A stretch of DNA of 64,000 nt from assembly GCA_032164245.1 (NCBI GenBank), contig JAVMKO010000010.1, positions 30,640,189-30,704,188 of the forward strand, given 5' to 3'. The notes beneath the pieces were generated by a model. The model worked only from the letters and a program-made list of their open reading frames with translations, was not told where the DNA came from and ran no database searches. This DNA comes from Sternotherus odoratus. Taxonomy: Eukaryota; Chordata; Testudines; Kinosternidae. Positions within the stretch are counted from its first letter, which is position 1. Each line of letters opens with the position of its first letter. Positions 42,501-52,110 of this stretch are shown here, piece after piece. Made by a program: the position numbers and the translations under genes.

Positions 42501-44580
42501 GTCAGCCTAGAGAGATGGTGGCACTGAATGAGTCATTGGATGCAGTTTGAAAGTTGTTCTGCAGGTTGCATTTTGATATTTGCAAGTGACTTCTTGTTGC
42601 TTGACCATTAGATTACCAAAATCCCACGCATTCACTCCCCTTAGACTAACAGTTCAACCTTTTGCTTTAGTAGAATGCTAGCCTTGGTCCCTGCAGTGTC
42701 ATTAACTGTTTAAAATATTTTTGGCTGACTTTACTATTTCTCTTTCTCAAATCCTTTGTGATTATGTATTTAAGATAGTAGCTACATAACCCCAAGAAAC
42801 AGTTGTCAGTTGAGACAAACCAACAAAACCAGGGATCGTCTGCCTTTCTCTTTAATTTACCAATGTGTGTAGATATTGTAAGAAATGCAGCTTGAAAACC
42901 CATCAAGTGTTCTAAACCTTTGCTCCAGGACCTACCCAATAAAGAATAGATACTACATTTCCAAGAAGTGAAAGGAGGAGAGAAGTCTGCTGTGCTAGAT
43001 TTATAATTTTTTTGTCTTTGAGACACATAATGTGACTTGTTTTGCTTTTAAACAGAACTTAATTGTCTTAAGTGAGACCAACCTATGCCTCTTCAACTTG
43101 TTTTATCTTGCTGCTTAACTTCCTTGCTTTTGTACTATTTAAGTGAATGAGGATTAGGCTAGTTTGCACAGTTCACAATCTACTGTACTTGGTGAGCACA
43201 TGGTTGTTTGGTTTTTGTTTTGTTTGTCTTTAATCTGGCTATCTTAGACATTTCTGAAACTCAAGATTTTGCTTTGGCCTTGGGGTGGGAGGAGTGTCAT
43301 TATCCAAGGTTGAAGATTTTGTGTGTACACATCCCTTGAACAGATGCAGCTTTGTAAACTGTTTCCCCACTTCCAAGGCTAAAGGTAAAAGTATTTTCCT
43401 GTTTCATTGGCAAGTGTTAAGTCTTTACTAGGAAAGCTTCTGTGTAATGGTTGAATCTCTGTCATATTTTGAGATTCAAAGGGTTTTTTTGTAACTGAGC
43501 ATAAATATATTAAGAATATTCAGCTTCAGCTCTGTACCTCAGATATTTTAAACTATCTATCTTCAAATACTGGAGAAATATTTCACTCAGATTTTTAACT
43601 TTCTGATCCAAACCATAAACTAGGTCAGAATTAAAGAAGAAAATATGCTAGTGTGGCCAGCACATTAAGGATGTTCCAAGCTGAAAACAGGAGTATCTAC
43701 AGCTTGACCTAAAGAGCCAGGCTTTGTAGCTGAGAGTTGTAACAGCTGTGCAGACACAGAGGTGGACATTTGACACATGCTGACCAGTAGATTATGTAAC
43801 AAACTTGCAGAGGAAGTATAAGTATCACAGGAGTTCAAATGCTGGATGAGGCCCCATTTATGTGATGGTGGCCATTTTTAATCAAAACACTGGGGACCTC
43901 CAGAGGTAAAAGTAAAATTGCCTGTAGGCTGAGCTGAAGCACTGTGGTTGGGAGATGTAACAGACATGTTCTCTGGATCTGGCAAAAAAGGGGAAATGTG
44001 TAACACACACTGATCAGGGGAATAAACAAGAAACTTGCTCTTCCAGTAGGATTCTTCACTGTCTTTTGCTGCTTCTGGAGATTTGTTTTAATACTGTCGT
44101 CTTCTGCTTGATTCTGGTTTGATATTGGTAAGTTGCTGTAGAATTGAGTGAGGATAGACATTCAGCATTATCACTTTGCTACAAGACAGAAGAACTGTGA
44201 GAAAACAAACCTGTATTCTAAATGTACAGTTTGACTATTGAGGGGAAAACGACAATGCCTGAAACAAAGAAGGGAGTTGATTTTTGGTTCAAAGGTGACA
44301 GACATTTTGTTTCAACAGTCCCTTTAAAATAATGACAGGAATTGGACAAATCAGTGCTAAAAGCATATTCATAAATGTAAGCATCAACTTATTGGACAAA
44401 ACCCATTGTGTTCAATTTATTTTAAAGGCTCTTCATCTGATTGAAGAAATGGATTTGAATGATGACAAAAAGCTCTCTGAGACAGAGATTCTTGAGAACC
44501 AGGATTTGTTCCTTACAAGTGAAGCAACAGATTATGGCAGGCAGCTCCATGATGAACGTTTCTACCATCAAGAACTTTAG
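30422..44580 (+). CDS. RCN2: RCN2, reticulocalbin-2, complete (seven coding exons)
   Basis: ER-lumen calcium-binding protein of the CREC family. Coding exons: 30422-30553, 30929-31034, 33512-33708, 36887-37000, 39596-39692, 40966-41108, 44428-44580. All joins keep frame across GT-AG sites and give 313 residues (human: 317). Residues 1-20 form a signal peptide ([20 protein letters not shown]). Six EF-hand-like segments follow: [24 protein letters not shown], a degenerate one in exon 4, [24 protein letters not shown] and [12 protein letters not shown]. The protein ends HQEL where the mammalian protein ends HDEL; this still fits the accepted ER-retrieval pattern. Identity to human RCN2 is high throughout exons 2-7. 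Divergent to SCAPER. Confidence 0.96.
30929..31034 (+). CDS. RCN2: RCN2 coding exon 2
   Basis: 106 bp from an atccaaag acceptor to a gtaggg donor, ending in phase 1. Encodes the helix before EF-hand 1 ([16 protein letters not shown]) and the first part of its loop ([10 protein letters not shown]). Confidence 0.94.
31035..32481. other. RCN2 intron 2, left part
   Basis: No exon. About 31820-31990 resembles the end and body of a CAG-type hAT MITE (GCAGTTCTCAACAAGGAGCC) but is truncated. The rest is unassigned. Confidence 0.4.
32482..33004 (-). mobile_element. Non-autonomous Helitron, copy 2
   Basis: Same family and orientation as 3929-4270: minus-strand start TCTATATATATAAAAGTC after an A, end hairpin CCCGAGCAACGCCGGG, then TATTTTTGCTAG followed by T. 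At 523 bp it is the longer copy, keeping an AT-rich middle missing from copy 1. No coding capacity. Confidence 0.8.
33512..33708 (+). CDS. RCN2: RCN2 coding exon 3
   Basis: 197 bp, acceptor catttccacag, donor gtaaga. Completes EF-hand 1 and encodes EF-hand 2 ([12 protein letters not shown]) and the acidic linker [16 protein letters not shown]. Ends in phase 0. Confidence 0.95.
33709..35159. other. RCN2 intron 3, left part
   Basis: Contains a CR1-like fragment at about 34000-34240 and a Harbinger-MITE-like block (GCTCTGTCTACACTACAG) near 34842. No exon found. Confidence 0.45.
34000..34240. repeat. CR1-related repeat fragment
   Basis: GGATTAGACCAGTGACCCAT and AGTTTCTTCCTAGTCCCCAT are worn copies of blocks from the CR1-type repeat also seen at 14646-14850. 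No coding part. Confidence 0.45.
35160..35285 (-). repeat. SINE 3'-part fragment
   Basis: TTTATTTGTATTGTACGAGC, GTGGCCCCATTGTGGTAGGC and CTCTGTAAACAAACAAACAG are the antisense of a tail shared by amniote SINEs (compare the sense version at 53700-53760). Truncated by or adjacent to the MITE at 35372. Confidence 0.5.
35372..35847. mobile_element. Tc1/mariner-superfamily (pogo/Tigger-like) MITE, copy 2
   Basis: Same family as 4351-4902: ends CAGTAAACCCTTGATTTAAC and GTTAAATGGAGGTTTTACTG, TA on both sides (35370-35371, 35848-35849), and a GC-rich minisatellite core (about 35465-35720) with fewer units. Both copies share the (TTA)n stretch near the right end. Confidence 0.75.
35850..36886. other. 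RCN2 intron 3, right part
   Basis: No exon or clear element. ORFs on the minus strand here (36614-36892) overlap RCN2 exon 4 in antisense and are not supported. Confidence 0.45.
36887..37000 (+). CDS. RCN2: RCN2 coding exon 4
   Basis: 114 bp, acceptor ttgttgttag, donor gtaaga, phase 0 at both ends. Encodes [19 protein letters not shown] and [19 protein letters not shown]. The EF-hand here is degenerate (loop [12 protein letters not shown]), as in other RCN2 proteins. Confidence 0.94.
37001..38204. other. RCN2 intron 4, left part
   Basis: AT-rich intron, no element or exon recognised. Confidence 0.45.
38205..38978. repeat. AT-rich array, GC-rich minisatellite and hAT MITE end
   Basis: An AT block with repeated TATAATATGATATAATATG (38205-38300) runs into a GC-rich array (about 38300-38700) of loosely repeated GGGCTGCGAGCCCCGACCCT-like units. 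The right limit GGTTTGAGAACCACTG (38963-38978) is the end of a CAG/CTG-type hAT MITE; its left end was not found, so the element is probably truncated by the AT array. Confidence 0.5.
38979..39595. other. RCN2 intron 4, right part
   Basis: No element or exon recognised. Confidence 0.4.
39596..39692 (+). CDS. RCN2: RCN2 coding exon 5
   Basis: 97 bp, acceptor cacacaaaag, donor gtaagt, ends in phase 1. Encodes [20 protein letters not shown] and [12 protein letters not shown], that is EF-hand 4, nearly identical to the mammalian protein. Confidence 0.95.
39693..40965. other. RCN2 intron 5
   Basis: No mobile element or exon recognised in this 1.3 kb intron. Confidence 0.45.
40966..41108 (+). CDS. 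RCN2: RCN2 coding exon 6
   Basis: 143 bp, acceptor tttttatttag, donor gtatga, phase 1 in and phase 0 out. Encodes [21 protein letters not shown]-hand 5 ([12 protein letters not shown]) and [13 protein letters not shown]. Confidence 0.95.
41109..44427. other. RCN2 intron 6
   Basis: 3.3 kb intron. It includes the minus-strand coding-like stretch at 41830-43030; otherwise no element is recognised. Confidence 0.45.
41830..43030 (-). pseudogene. Possible degenerate coding sequence, unrecognised
   Basis: On the minus strand several long open stretches follow one another (42667-43026 and 41951-42250), and other frames between them give Lys/Glu/Gln-rich, coiled-coil-like text such as [20 protein letters not shown] and [20 protein letters not shown]. 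Frames shift repeatedly. This could be a processed pseudogene of a coiled-coil protein, or the first ORF of an old LINE. I do not recognise the parent and no poly(A) tail or target duplication was found. Confidence 0.3.
44428..44580 (+). CDS. RCN2: RCN2 coding exon 7 and stop
   Basis: 153 bp coding part, acceptor ttattttaaag. Encodes EF-hand 6 ([12 protein letters not shown]), [20 protein letters not shown] and the C-terminus [10 protein letters not shown], stop TAG at 44578-44580. The final four residues are HQEL (codons cat caa gaa ctt). Confidence 0.95.
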   Translation, partial: ALHLIEEMDLNDDKKLSETEILENQDLFLTSEATDYGRQLHDERFYHQEL

Positions 44581-46805
44581 TTTACTCATTTGTGATTTTG
44601 CTGCCTCTGGAGTTTTTCTTTGGAGTACTCAAATTTATAAGCTACATTGTAAGTTTTACTTTGTGTGATTAAAATTTACTAATGTTTGTGTAATTGTTTT
44701 GCATTCTAAATTTAATTACTTAAGTACTTTTGCAAGTTTCCATAGAACTTTTCAGCCTTCAAAACTAATATGAAATATTTCATATTCCTCGAATTGCAAT
44801 ATTTGCATTTTTGGCATCTGAAAACGTAAAAACATTCTTAAATAATCCTATGTTTAGTACTGTATTGTGAAATGAGTTGTACTACCATACTTGAGGAGTC
44901 TGCATGATTCTGAAAAAAAAGGCAAAATGTGTGAGATAAGCAAAAATTACTAATAATTTTTTTTAGGTGGTTAATGTTTTTCAGAAATGAGGGGGTGGGG
45001 AAGTAGCACTGTTTAGGTTCACTATTAAAGATGTTTTATTTAATACCCTTGGAGGAACATTCAAAAGGATTAATACCTCAATTGTTCAAGAGGTTTCTGC
45101 TTATTTTTAAATGGTTTCTATAGAGGGTTAATTGTATGATATAAAACCTTATATTTTTGCATCTGTACAGATAGTAATTATTTTTAATGTATAATTCTAC
45201 ATCATTAGAGGTACATGTGGTATTTCAGTGTCAGAACCCTCTTCGTTTGTCAGATTAAAACAGTCAAATGCTCCATCTTTCTATATTTCTTTTCTAAACT
45301 TACTCCTACTGTAGTATATTTATTAAGAGATAATAAGAGAGGTGCTCCATCTAATGAGACATTAACATTTATCCATATACAGTATTGCCACTGAAAAATG
45401 TGGTATTCCTGTGTCTGCTATGCATCAAGTAAGGCTCTGCTCCTTTTTTCCATGCCAATTAAAAAAAAGTGATCTAATAACTATAACCCCTTATTTCTCC
45501 TATTATCTTCAACATAGTGCAACTCCACCCATGAAATCAAGTAGCATCCTCAGCCATTATATACTGAATGTCATCTGAACTTGACAGAAGATTCAAGAGG
45601 AGCTAACCATGCCTTTTTGACATTTTTTTTTAACAAAACCTGGAATTATGGAATGAGCCACTGTTTTTTTAATATGGAATGTTGGGCTAAAAAACGGGAA
45701 AGAAAGCACAGATTTTTTACAGTCCTATCCCTAATATTTTTAGAGTAATAATCTAATACATTCAATGGGATGGGATGAAATAGGCCATGAATTGTATTAG
45801 AATGTGAGCACCCTTCACTTTCCGTTTCAGTAGTAATCTGAAACTGAGGCTGAAGGCTCAATACCAGAAAGGTTAAAAAGTCTTTTCAAACTGAGTGGTG
45901 GAAAAATTTTAATTCTAGCATTTTAAAAGAAAAAATGTATTTGCTAAACATCTTATTTTAAAAAAACAACCTTATTGTCATGCGCTATGTCAGCAGGTCT
46001 CAAACTTTAGCAACCTGCTCCTCCTTCTCCCAGTGCCTCCTGCATGCCGTGGGAGTGAAGGGGAAGAGTTGGTCAGCAGGGCCAGTGGCCCCAGATATGA
46101 CTTGCTGACTCCAGTTTGAGAACTACTTCTGTCTAGGTTTAAAAAAATTATATAGAAAGTATAAAAAAAAATTCAACCATCATACACATTGTTTCTTTGT
46201 CTTGGAAATATCATGAACTCTGTCTGCTGAATTTAGTTATGTGGTCACACCTTTTAACTTCTATTTAAATATAGCTTGAGTTGCAGAGTGGGTTTTTTTT
46301 ATTACTATTCAGAAAAAAACATTCACTTGATCATCACTCAGATCTCTCTGCTAAACATACATGGCCTATATGAAAACGTTCATGATGAAATATATGTTTT
46401 GGAACACAGCATATTGTGGGCTATTCCACTGATGTAACAGGTGGGAGTTAATTTATGTAGCACATATACTTTTCAGAACATTAATTTGATGCAGCAACCT
46501 GTAACAGCTCAAAACCATCATTTTTTTGCACAAAGACTGATGCAATAGACTTTAACAATAGATACCACTATGGTTTAATTTAAAAGCTACATGCAGTTGT
46601 TAACTGCATGTTGAAAATCCCCAAGTTTTATTTGGGAGCAGGAATAAAATCAAGTAAAGATGATTTCCAAGAGAACTACTTGTTTGGTTTTTGGCTCTTA
46701 AACTTGAGTCAGCAACAGAATAAAATCAGCTATTTGGGTCATAGCAAAACTAAGCACCTGGAACTGCTGAAAGATATTTAATTTTTTCTATACATATTTA
46801 ATAAA
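44581..46805 (+). terminator. RCN2: RCN2 3' UTR with two candidate poly(A) signals
   Basis: A proximal ATTAAA at 44668-44673 is followed by a GT-rich stretch (TGTTTGTGTAATTG). A canonical AATAAA at 46800-46805 is followed by CTTGTTGCTTGTGTTGC, a good downstream element. The gene may therefore use a short (about 0.1 kb) or long (about 2.2 kb) 3' UTR. Which is used cannot be read here. A hAT MITE (45991-46131) lies within the long form. Confidence 0.5.
45991..46131. mobile_element. hAT-type MITE, CAG/CTG ends
   Basis: Left end CAGCAGGTCTCAAACTTTAG and right end CAGTTTGAGAACTACTTCTG are imperfect inverted repeats of the CAGTGGTTCTCAAAC family, as at 22271-22564 and 38963-38978. No convincing 8 bp duplication remains. 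Confidence 0.5.
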
Positions 46806-47276
46806 GCCCTCTTACAAACATACTTGTTGCTTGTGTTGCACTTTCCAAGGTTTTTCTTTTCTCCCAGTCCTCCTCATTATTATTGAGTAAAAGCATGCAT
46901 TGTTTTGTTTGTTAACAGTATTAATGATTTTCAGAACAATCCATGCCACTCAGGTGGTTTTAGCATGTGGTCCCTTGAATTGCTAAGTAAAAGCAAAGAA
47001 AATGTGTAAGGGTAAAAGGGCTTATTAATATAGTGTTGATGACACATTTAACAAAATATACTTATTCTCAGGATACTCCCCACCAAAATAGTAATTTAGT
47101 ATTAATTTAGTTTTTTGAGATGGAGACTGTATCTAATATGAGAATGTACTTTTTAAAAACTTCTACTTTTAAGTGTTAGTCTATAGTTTGTTCTTCAATC
47201 AATTTGTTTGAAAATTTGTTGTTTTTTTTAAACTCATCTCTGGCAGCTTTCAAACAGGTGTCTATCCACTTTTAGG
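46806..47276. other. Downstream of RCN2, nothing recognised
   Basis: AT-rich DNA after the distal RCN2 poly(A) signal. No gene or element supported. Confidence 0.4.
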
Positions 47277-47930
47277 GGAAGTCTACACTACAAAATTAAG
47301 TTAACCAAAGCCTTGGTTTACACTGCACAGGTCAGTTTAAGGCAGCTTACATCAACCTGTAAGCATCTACACTAGAACATAGTTCCCACCAGTGTAACTT
47401 GCCCATTACAACAACTTAACTCTACCTTTGTGAGAGCGGTACTGCTTAGGTTGATGTAGTTAGGTGAAAGCAGTGTCAATGTCGACACTGTTGCTTATAT
47501 TGATTGTTGCTACTTTTCAGAAGCTGTCCCACACTGATAGTTAAATGGGTGTAAGTACTTCTGGTCAGGACGTGCACTGCTAACACGGGAGCATCGGGTG
47601 GACAGGCAAAAGTGATTTAATGACTGTGGTGGCCATACGTCATCTTAACTTAGATCTACTGAATACCCAGCATGGCAGGGGCTGGTCCAGCCAGCCAGCA
47701 CATCTGGGGCTGGGATCAGCGGGTGGTGATTGATCTATCGGGGATCAATTTATCGCATCCAGTGTAGACACAATAAATCGATCCCTGAGCACTCTCCCTG
47801 TTGACTCCGGAACTCCATGTCGCGAGAGGTAGAAGCAGAGTCAATGAGGGAGCGGCAGTGGTTGACTCGCTACTGTGAGGATGTCCAGGTAAGTCTACCT
47901 AAGATACTTCGACTTCAGCTACGTTGTTCT
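47277..47930. mobile_element. Harbinger-type MITE cluster
   Basis: Left end GGGGAAGTCTACACTACAAA; an internal CCAGTGTAGACACAATAAAT at about 47759 looks like one element end abutting a second copy whose AATAAATCGATCCCTGAGCA, GTCGCGAGAGGTAGAAGCAG and GTCTACCTAAGATACTTCGA blocks match 7340-7575. The right end is not intact. Open frames inside (for example at 47817) belong to the repeat. Confidence 0.55.
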
Positions 47931-50202
47931 ATTTTTATAGTTTCCCATCTCCAGCTGTTCATTCCTCACCTGTCTGCATGTATCAGAGTCTGCCAGCAGC
48001 AATCGTGCATGAGCTCTCTCCCTAAATCAGACTTCATGAAAATTGATCTGAATATCATTAACTTTGAAGTTACTATTGTCACAAAAATAGTGGCTAGTAA
48101 TATTATTTTTCTAGATTTACTCAACTAAAAAAGGGGACAGATATCGAAGCCCCTAGACACGCACCAGGCCACAAATTACAAAAATAAAATGAAATAGCTG
48201 CCTCCACCCTACAGTGAGCAGAACACACACAGCTGCCTCCCCGCCAACACAAATTTCCCTTCTCCCATGCAGAACTCACTCCCATCAAAATCCAACTGCC
48301 ACACAAATAGATATGTCAGAGTATCCTGAATGCTACCAATGGACTGGAATGGGAGACTACACAGTCTGTGATTTCACTGCCATTGCTTCCTGTACAAGGT
48401 ATACTGGCTGAAAGGGGATCCACCTAGCTACTTGTAGGTGCTTTCCAAGTTTATCTGGGCATACTGATGAAGAAACATAGCAGCATGTTTGAGGATATGT
48501 GCACAAAAGAATATTTCCATCTTCATTTCATATTGTTTAAAAAAAATCAAGATAATCTCTCAAAGGGCACTTCTATCTGCTTCTATATGGTTGATGCACA
48601 AGGCACTAATAAAGAAATGCAATCAGAAATGGCACTTAAATAATTTGTTCATTGTGTCAACTAATTTTCATTCCCTAGCGTCCTCACTGTCTACTTCATC
48701 CATTATGTTGTTTATACTTAATTCAATCAAGCAATGTGTTCAGTAGCAATGGCTTCCCAGCAGCATCTGCTGCTTAATTATTACACTAAAATTGTGCTTT
48801 ATATAGATTAAATCACCAGAGAGATGAACAGTAGGAAGAGCAGAAATTGGCCAATGCACCCGACAGTTTGGGGAAATTGATTGTGTAAGACAAATACCGG
48901 ATTCTAATGGACGATGCCTGTGGATGATTCATGAAGCAGCAGGTATTTGACTGTGACATCTGGGAGCATTCTTGTCCAACCCCAGATCTGGCAATCTGTT
49001 CAATTCTGCATGTGAGGAAGAAACATCATAGCTAACGTTGTGTCCTAAAACAGTTAGTATTAAAGTTATTTGTCCATTTTTAAAAATTCCCTTTATGAGG
49101 ATTCTGTCCTGCAGTAATTGCATTCTTCATAAATAGTCCAAATGTACTAAGTTTTACCTAACAAATCAGTACTGACAAAACACGTGTATCACAATTGTGA
49201 TATTTAGGGGGGAGGCCCAAGTTTGGGAAAACAGTATTTTCAAAGGGAACATGAAATCCATATTTTGTTTTAAGATAAAAAAAATTGAAGGTGACTAAAT
49301 TAATCTACAAGGGGCTTAAAGTAACAAATTTGTATATTTAAAAAGTTCTAAGGTAGCTATTAATCTCTCTACCACTATTATTATTAAGGAAGAAAGACAA
49401 GAAAGAGCAGCATTGATGGAAAAAACAGACCTAATTACTTAAACATCTGAAATATGATTCAACCTGATCAACATTTCTAGCATTCATAGTTTACAAAAAG
49501 AGCAGTCATCGGTGCTTAAATACTACAAATACTTTTACCGTATAATGGTGGAAACAACTGTTACTTTTCTGGTGGTTTATATATTTAAGGGCATGTTTGC
49601 CTAACAAAACATCTTCGTGAATATATTCTTAAACGTGGAGAAATTTAATTAATTGATTTATTCTGAGACTAAACAGCTAGTCAATGTCTGAGGTGTGATG
49701 CATTTAAGTTATTGTTCCTTTCTCTGAAAGTCAAGAAAAATGTTCTGTAAATGGAGGGAGAAAGTTTAGAAATAATAAGCAGTCTATAAATTATCTTTTT
49801 TAAAAAATAAAGCACATTGGTTTGGTTTTCCCTGTTTTTTAATTGAAATACTTTATCTTGCGCCTTAGTACATCCCTACTGTTTTGCTGCTGTACTCAGA
49901 GAGCATAAAATTAGGCATTTATAAAAAACAAATCTGCCCCCTTAAGTGAACACATTTGTTAAGAGTATTTATGTTTGCCTAAAAATACCAAAATAACCTG
50001 AGGTAATATTTATAATAGTTTAGTTTGTGCATTTTGCATAGCATCAAAGGGGAAAATTCAAATGCAGGAAGTATACTGTACAATTCCAAACATTCTTGTT
50101 GAGTATCCAAAGATTATTCTAGTTACCACTTTTAGCAGAGAATCAATTCATAGATGATATTTATATTTTTCAATCATTGGATATGATTTTAAATTAGCAA
50201 AT
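47931..50202. other. Intergenic, nothing recognised
   Basis: About 2.3 kb of AT-rich DNA. The open frame at 48214-48411 shows no known domain. No PSTPIP1-like exon was recognised. Confidence 0.4.
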
Positions 50203-51164
50203 AGAATCATAGAATATTAGGGTTGGAAGGGACCTCTGGAGATCATCTAGTCCAACCCCCTGCTCAAAGCAGGACCAATCCCTAACTAAATCATCCCAGC
50301 CAGGGCTTTGTCAAACCTGACCTTAAAAACCTCTAAGGAAGGTGATTCTACCACCTCCCTAGCTAACCCATTCCAATGCTTCACCACCCTCCGAGTGAAA
50401 ACGTTTTTCCTGCTATCCAATCTAAACCTTCCCAGCTGCAACTTGAGACCATTACTCCTTGTTCTGTCATCTGCTACCACTGAGAACAGTCTAGATCCAT
50501 CCTCTTTAGAACCCCCTTTCAGGTAGTTGAAGGCTGCTATCAAATCTCCCCTCAGTCTTCTCTTCTGTAGACTAAACAATCCCAGTTCTCTCAGCCTCTC
50601 CTCATAAGTCATGTGCTCCAGGCCCCTAATAAGTTTTGTTGCCCTTCTCTGGACTCTTTCCAATTTTTCCACATCCTTCTTGTAGTGTGGGCCCCAAAAT
50701 TCACCAATGTTGAATAGAGGGGAACAATCACATTGCTCAATCTGCTGGCAATGCCCCTACCTATACAGCCCAAAATGCCATTAGCCTTCTTGGCAACAAG
50801 GGCACACTGTTGACTCATATCCAGCTTCTCATCCACTGTAACCCCTAGGTCCTTTTCTGCAGAACTGCTGCCTAGCCATTTGGACCCTGGTCTGTAGCAG
50901 TGCATGGGACTCTTCTGTCCTAAGTGCAGGACTCTGCACTTGTCCTTGTTGAACCGCATCACATTTCTTTTAGCCCAGTACTCTAATTTGTCTAGGTCCC
51001 TCTGTATCCTATCCCTACCCTCCAGTGTATCTACCACTCCTCCCAGTTTAGTGTCATCTGCAAACTTGATGAGGGTGTAGTCCACACCATCCTCCAGATC
51101 ATTGATAAAGATATTGAATAAAACCGGTCCCATGACTGACCCTTGGGGCTCTCCGCTTGACAAT
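50203..51164 (-). pseudogene. CR1 LINE, 5'-truncated 3' end with RT C-terminus
   Basis: Minus strand. Two frames together cover the C-terminal half of CR1 ORF2: 51163-50609 reads [34 protein letters not shown] with the YADD-like FADD catalytic motif, and [17 protein letters not shown]; 50672-50286 reads [20 protein letters not shown] to [13 protein letters not shown] frameshift separates them. The 3' UTR ends at the CR1 tail near 50203-50230 (GAATCATAGAATATTAGGG in plus orientation). 5' truncation is usual for CR1, and the copy is dead. Confidence 0.85.
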
Positions 51165-51589
51165 AGAGATGAAATAAATAAATACTGCTGTGACCAAATT
51201 AATCCAGCTCATCTTTCTTCCCATGTGGCTGGGCCAAGTGATATTTGCACATGCTATATTGCAGTTAATGCTATGTAGTAAGACTGATATTATAACAAAC
51301 TGAATGATATCCTATGTGATGTAATGTAACATACAGGAAAAGAGTGAACGTCCAGTACAACCTTTACTCAAATCAGGGAAAATGTTTTCTCAGAAATGAT
51401 TGATTGATAAACATGAGTTCTGCAGGATAACTCGTAATGATATAGGGTCTGATCCTATTTTCTATTCTTATTGTTTCCGTTATATAAGGGAAGTGGGTCT
51501 GTGATTCTACTTCTACTGTAGATACAATAGAGAATTCTTCTTACAGTAGCAATAAATAGATTGACAGATTGACTGGTTTATTAGCCAGG
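51165..51589. other. Intergenic, nothing recognised
   Basis: No gene or element supported in this AT-rich stretch. Confidence 0.4.
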
Positions 51590-52110
51590 AAGTTTGGTCC
51601 AATGGTTAGCATGGGACTCAAGAGACCTTGATTTAATTCCCTGCTCTGCCACAGACTTCCTGTGTGACCTTTGGCAAGTCACTTAGGCTCTGTTTGCACT
51701 AGAGAGCTTACAATAACACAGCTGTGCCACTGTAAGGTCTCTGGTGTAGCTATTCTATGGTGACGGGAGAAAGCTCTCCCATTGACATAACTAAACCACC
51801 CCCAAGGAGTGGTGTTAGCTTTTCCTGCTAACATAGTGTTGTGCATACTAACACTCATGCCAGCATAATTTATGTTGATCCAGGGTGTGCTTTTTCACAC
51901 CCGAGTGACAAAAGTTTTGCCAACATAAATGATAGTATAGACATAGCCTTAGACTATCTGTGCCCCAGTTCCCTATCTGTACAATAGGGATTAATAGCTC
52001 TGTCCCATCTCACATGGGTGAGAGAAGATAAATACATTAAAACCTGTGAAGTGCTCAGAGACGTCAGAAATGGAGGCCATATAAGTACCTAAGCTAGTAC
52101 ATGAAACAGT
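51590..52110 (+). repeat. MIR-like SINE split by a Harbinger MITE
   Basis: The left part has the tRNA-like head (GGTCCAATGGTTAGCATGGG, about 51597) and the CTTTGGCAAGTCACTTA core to 51685. The right part resumes at 51952 with CTGTGCCCCAGTTCCCTATC and runs to about 52110. Between them sits the MITE at 51686-51948. Order and spacing fit one MIR/CORE-SINE interrupted later. Confidence 0.6.
51683..51951. mobile_element. PIF/Harbinger MITE, 263 bp
   Basis: Element 51686-51948 starts GGCTCTGTTTGCACTAGAGA and ends GATAGTATAGACATAGCC, flanked by TTA on both sides (51683-51685 and 51949-51951), the 3 bp duplication of Harbinger elements. It interrupts a MIR-like SINE exactly at the duplicated TTA. 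Confidence 0.75.

Noticed and set aside
48214..48411. 65-codon plus frame considered as a PSTPIP1 exon because of a DFTA motif
   Set aside because: The surrounding residues do not match an F-BAR N-terminus and there are no suitable splice sites.
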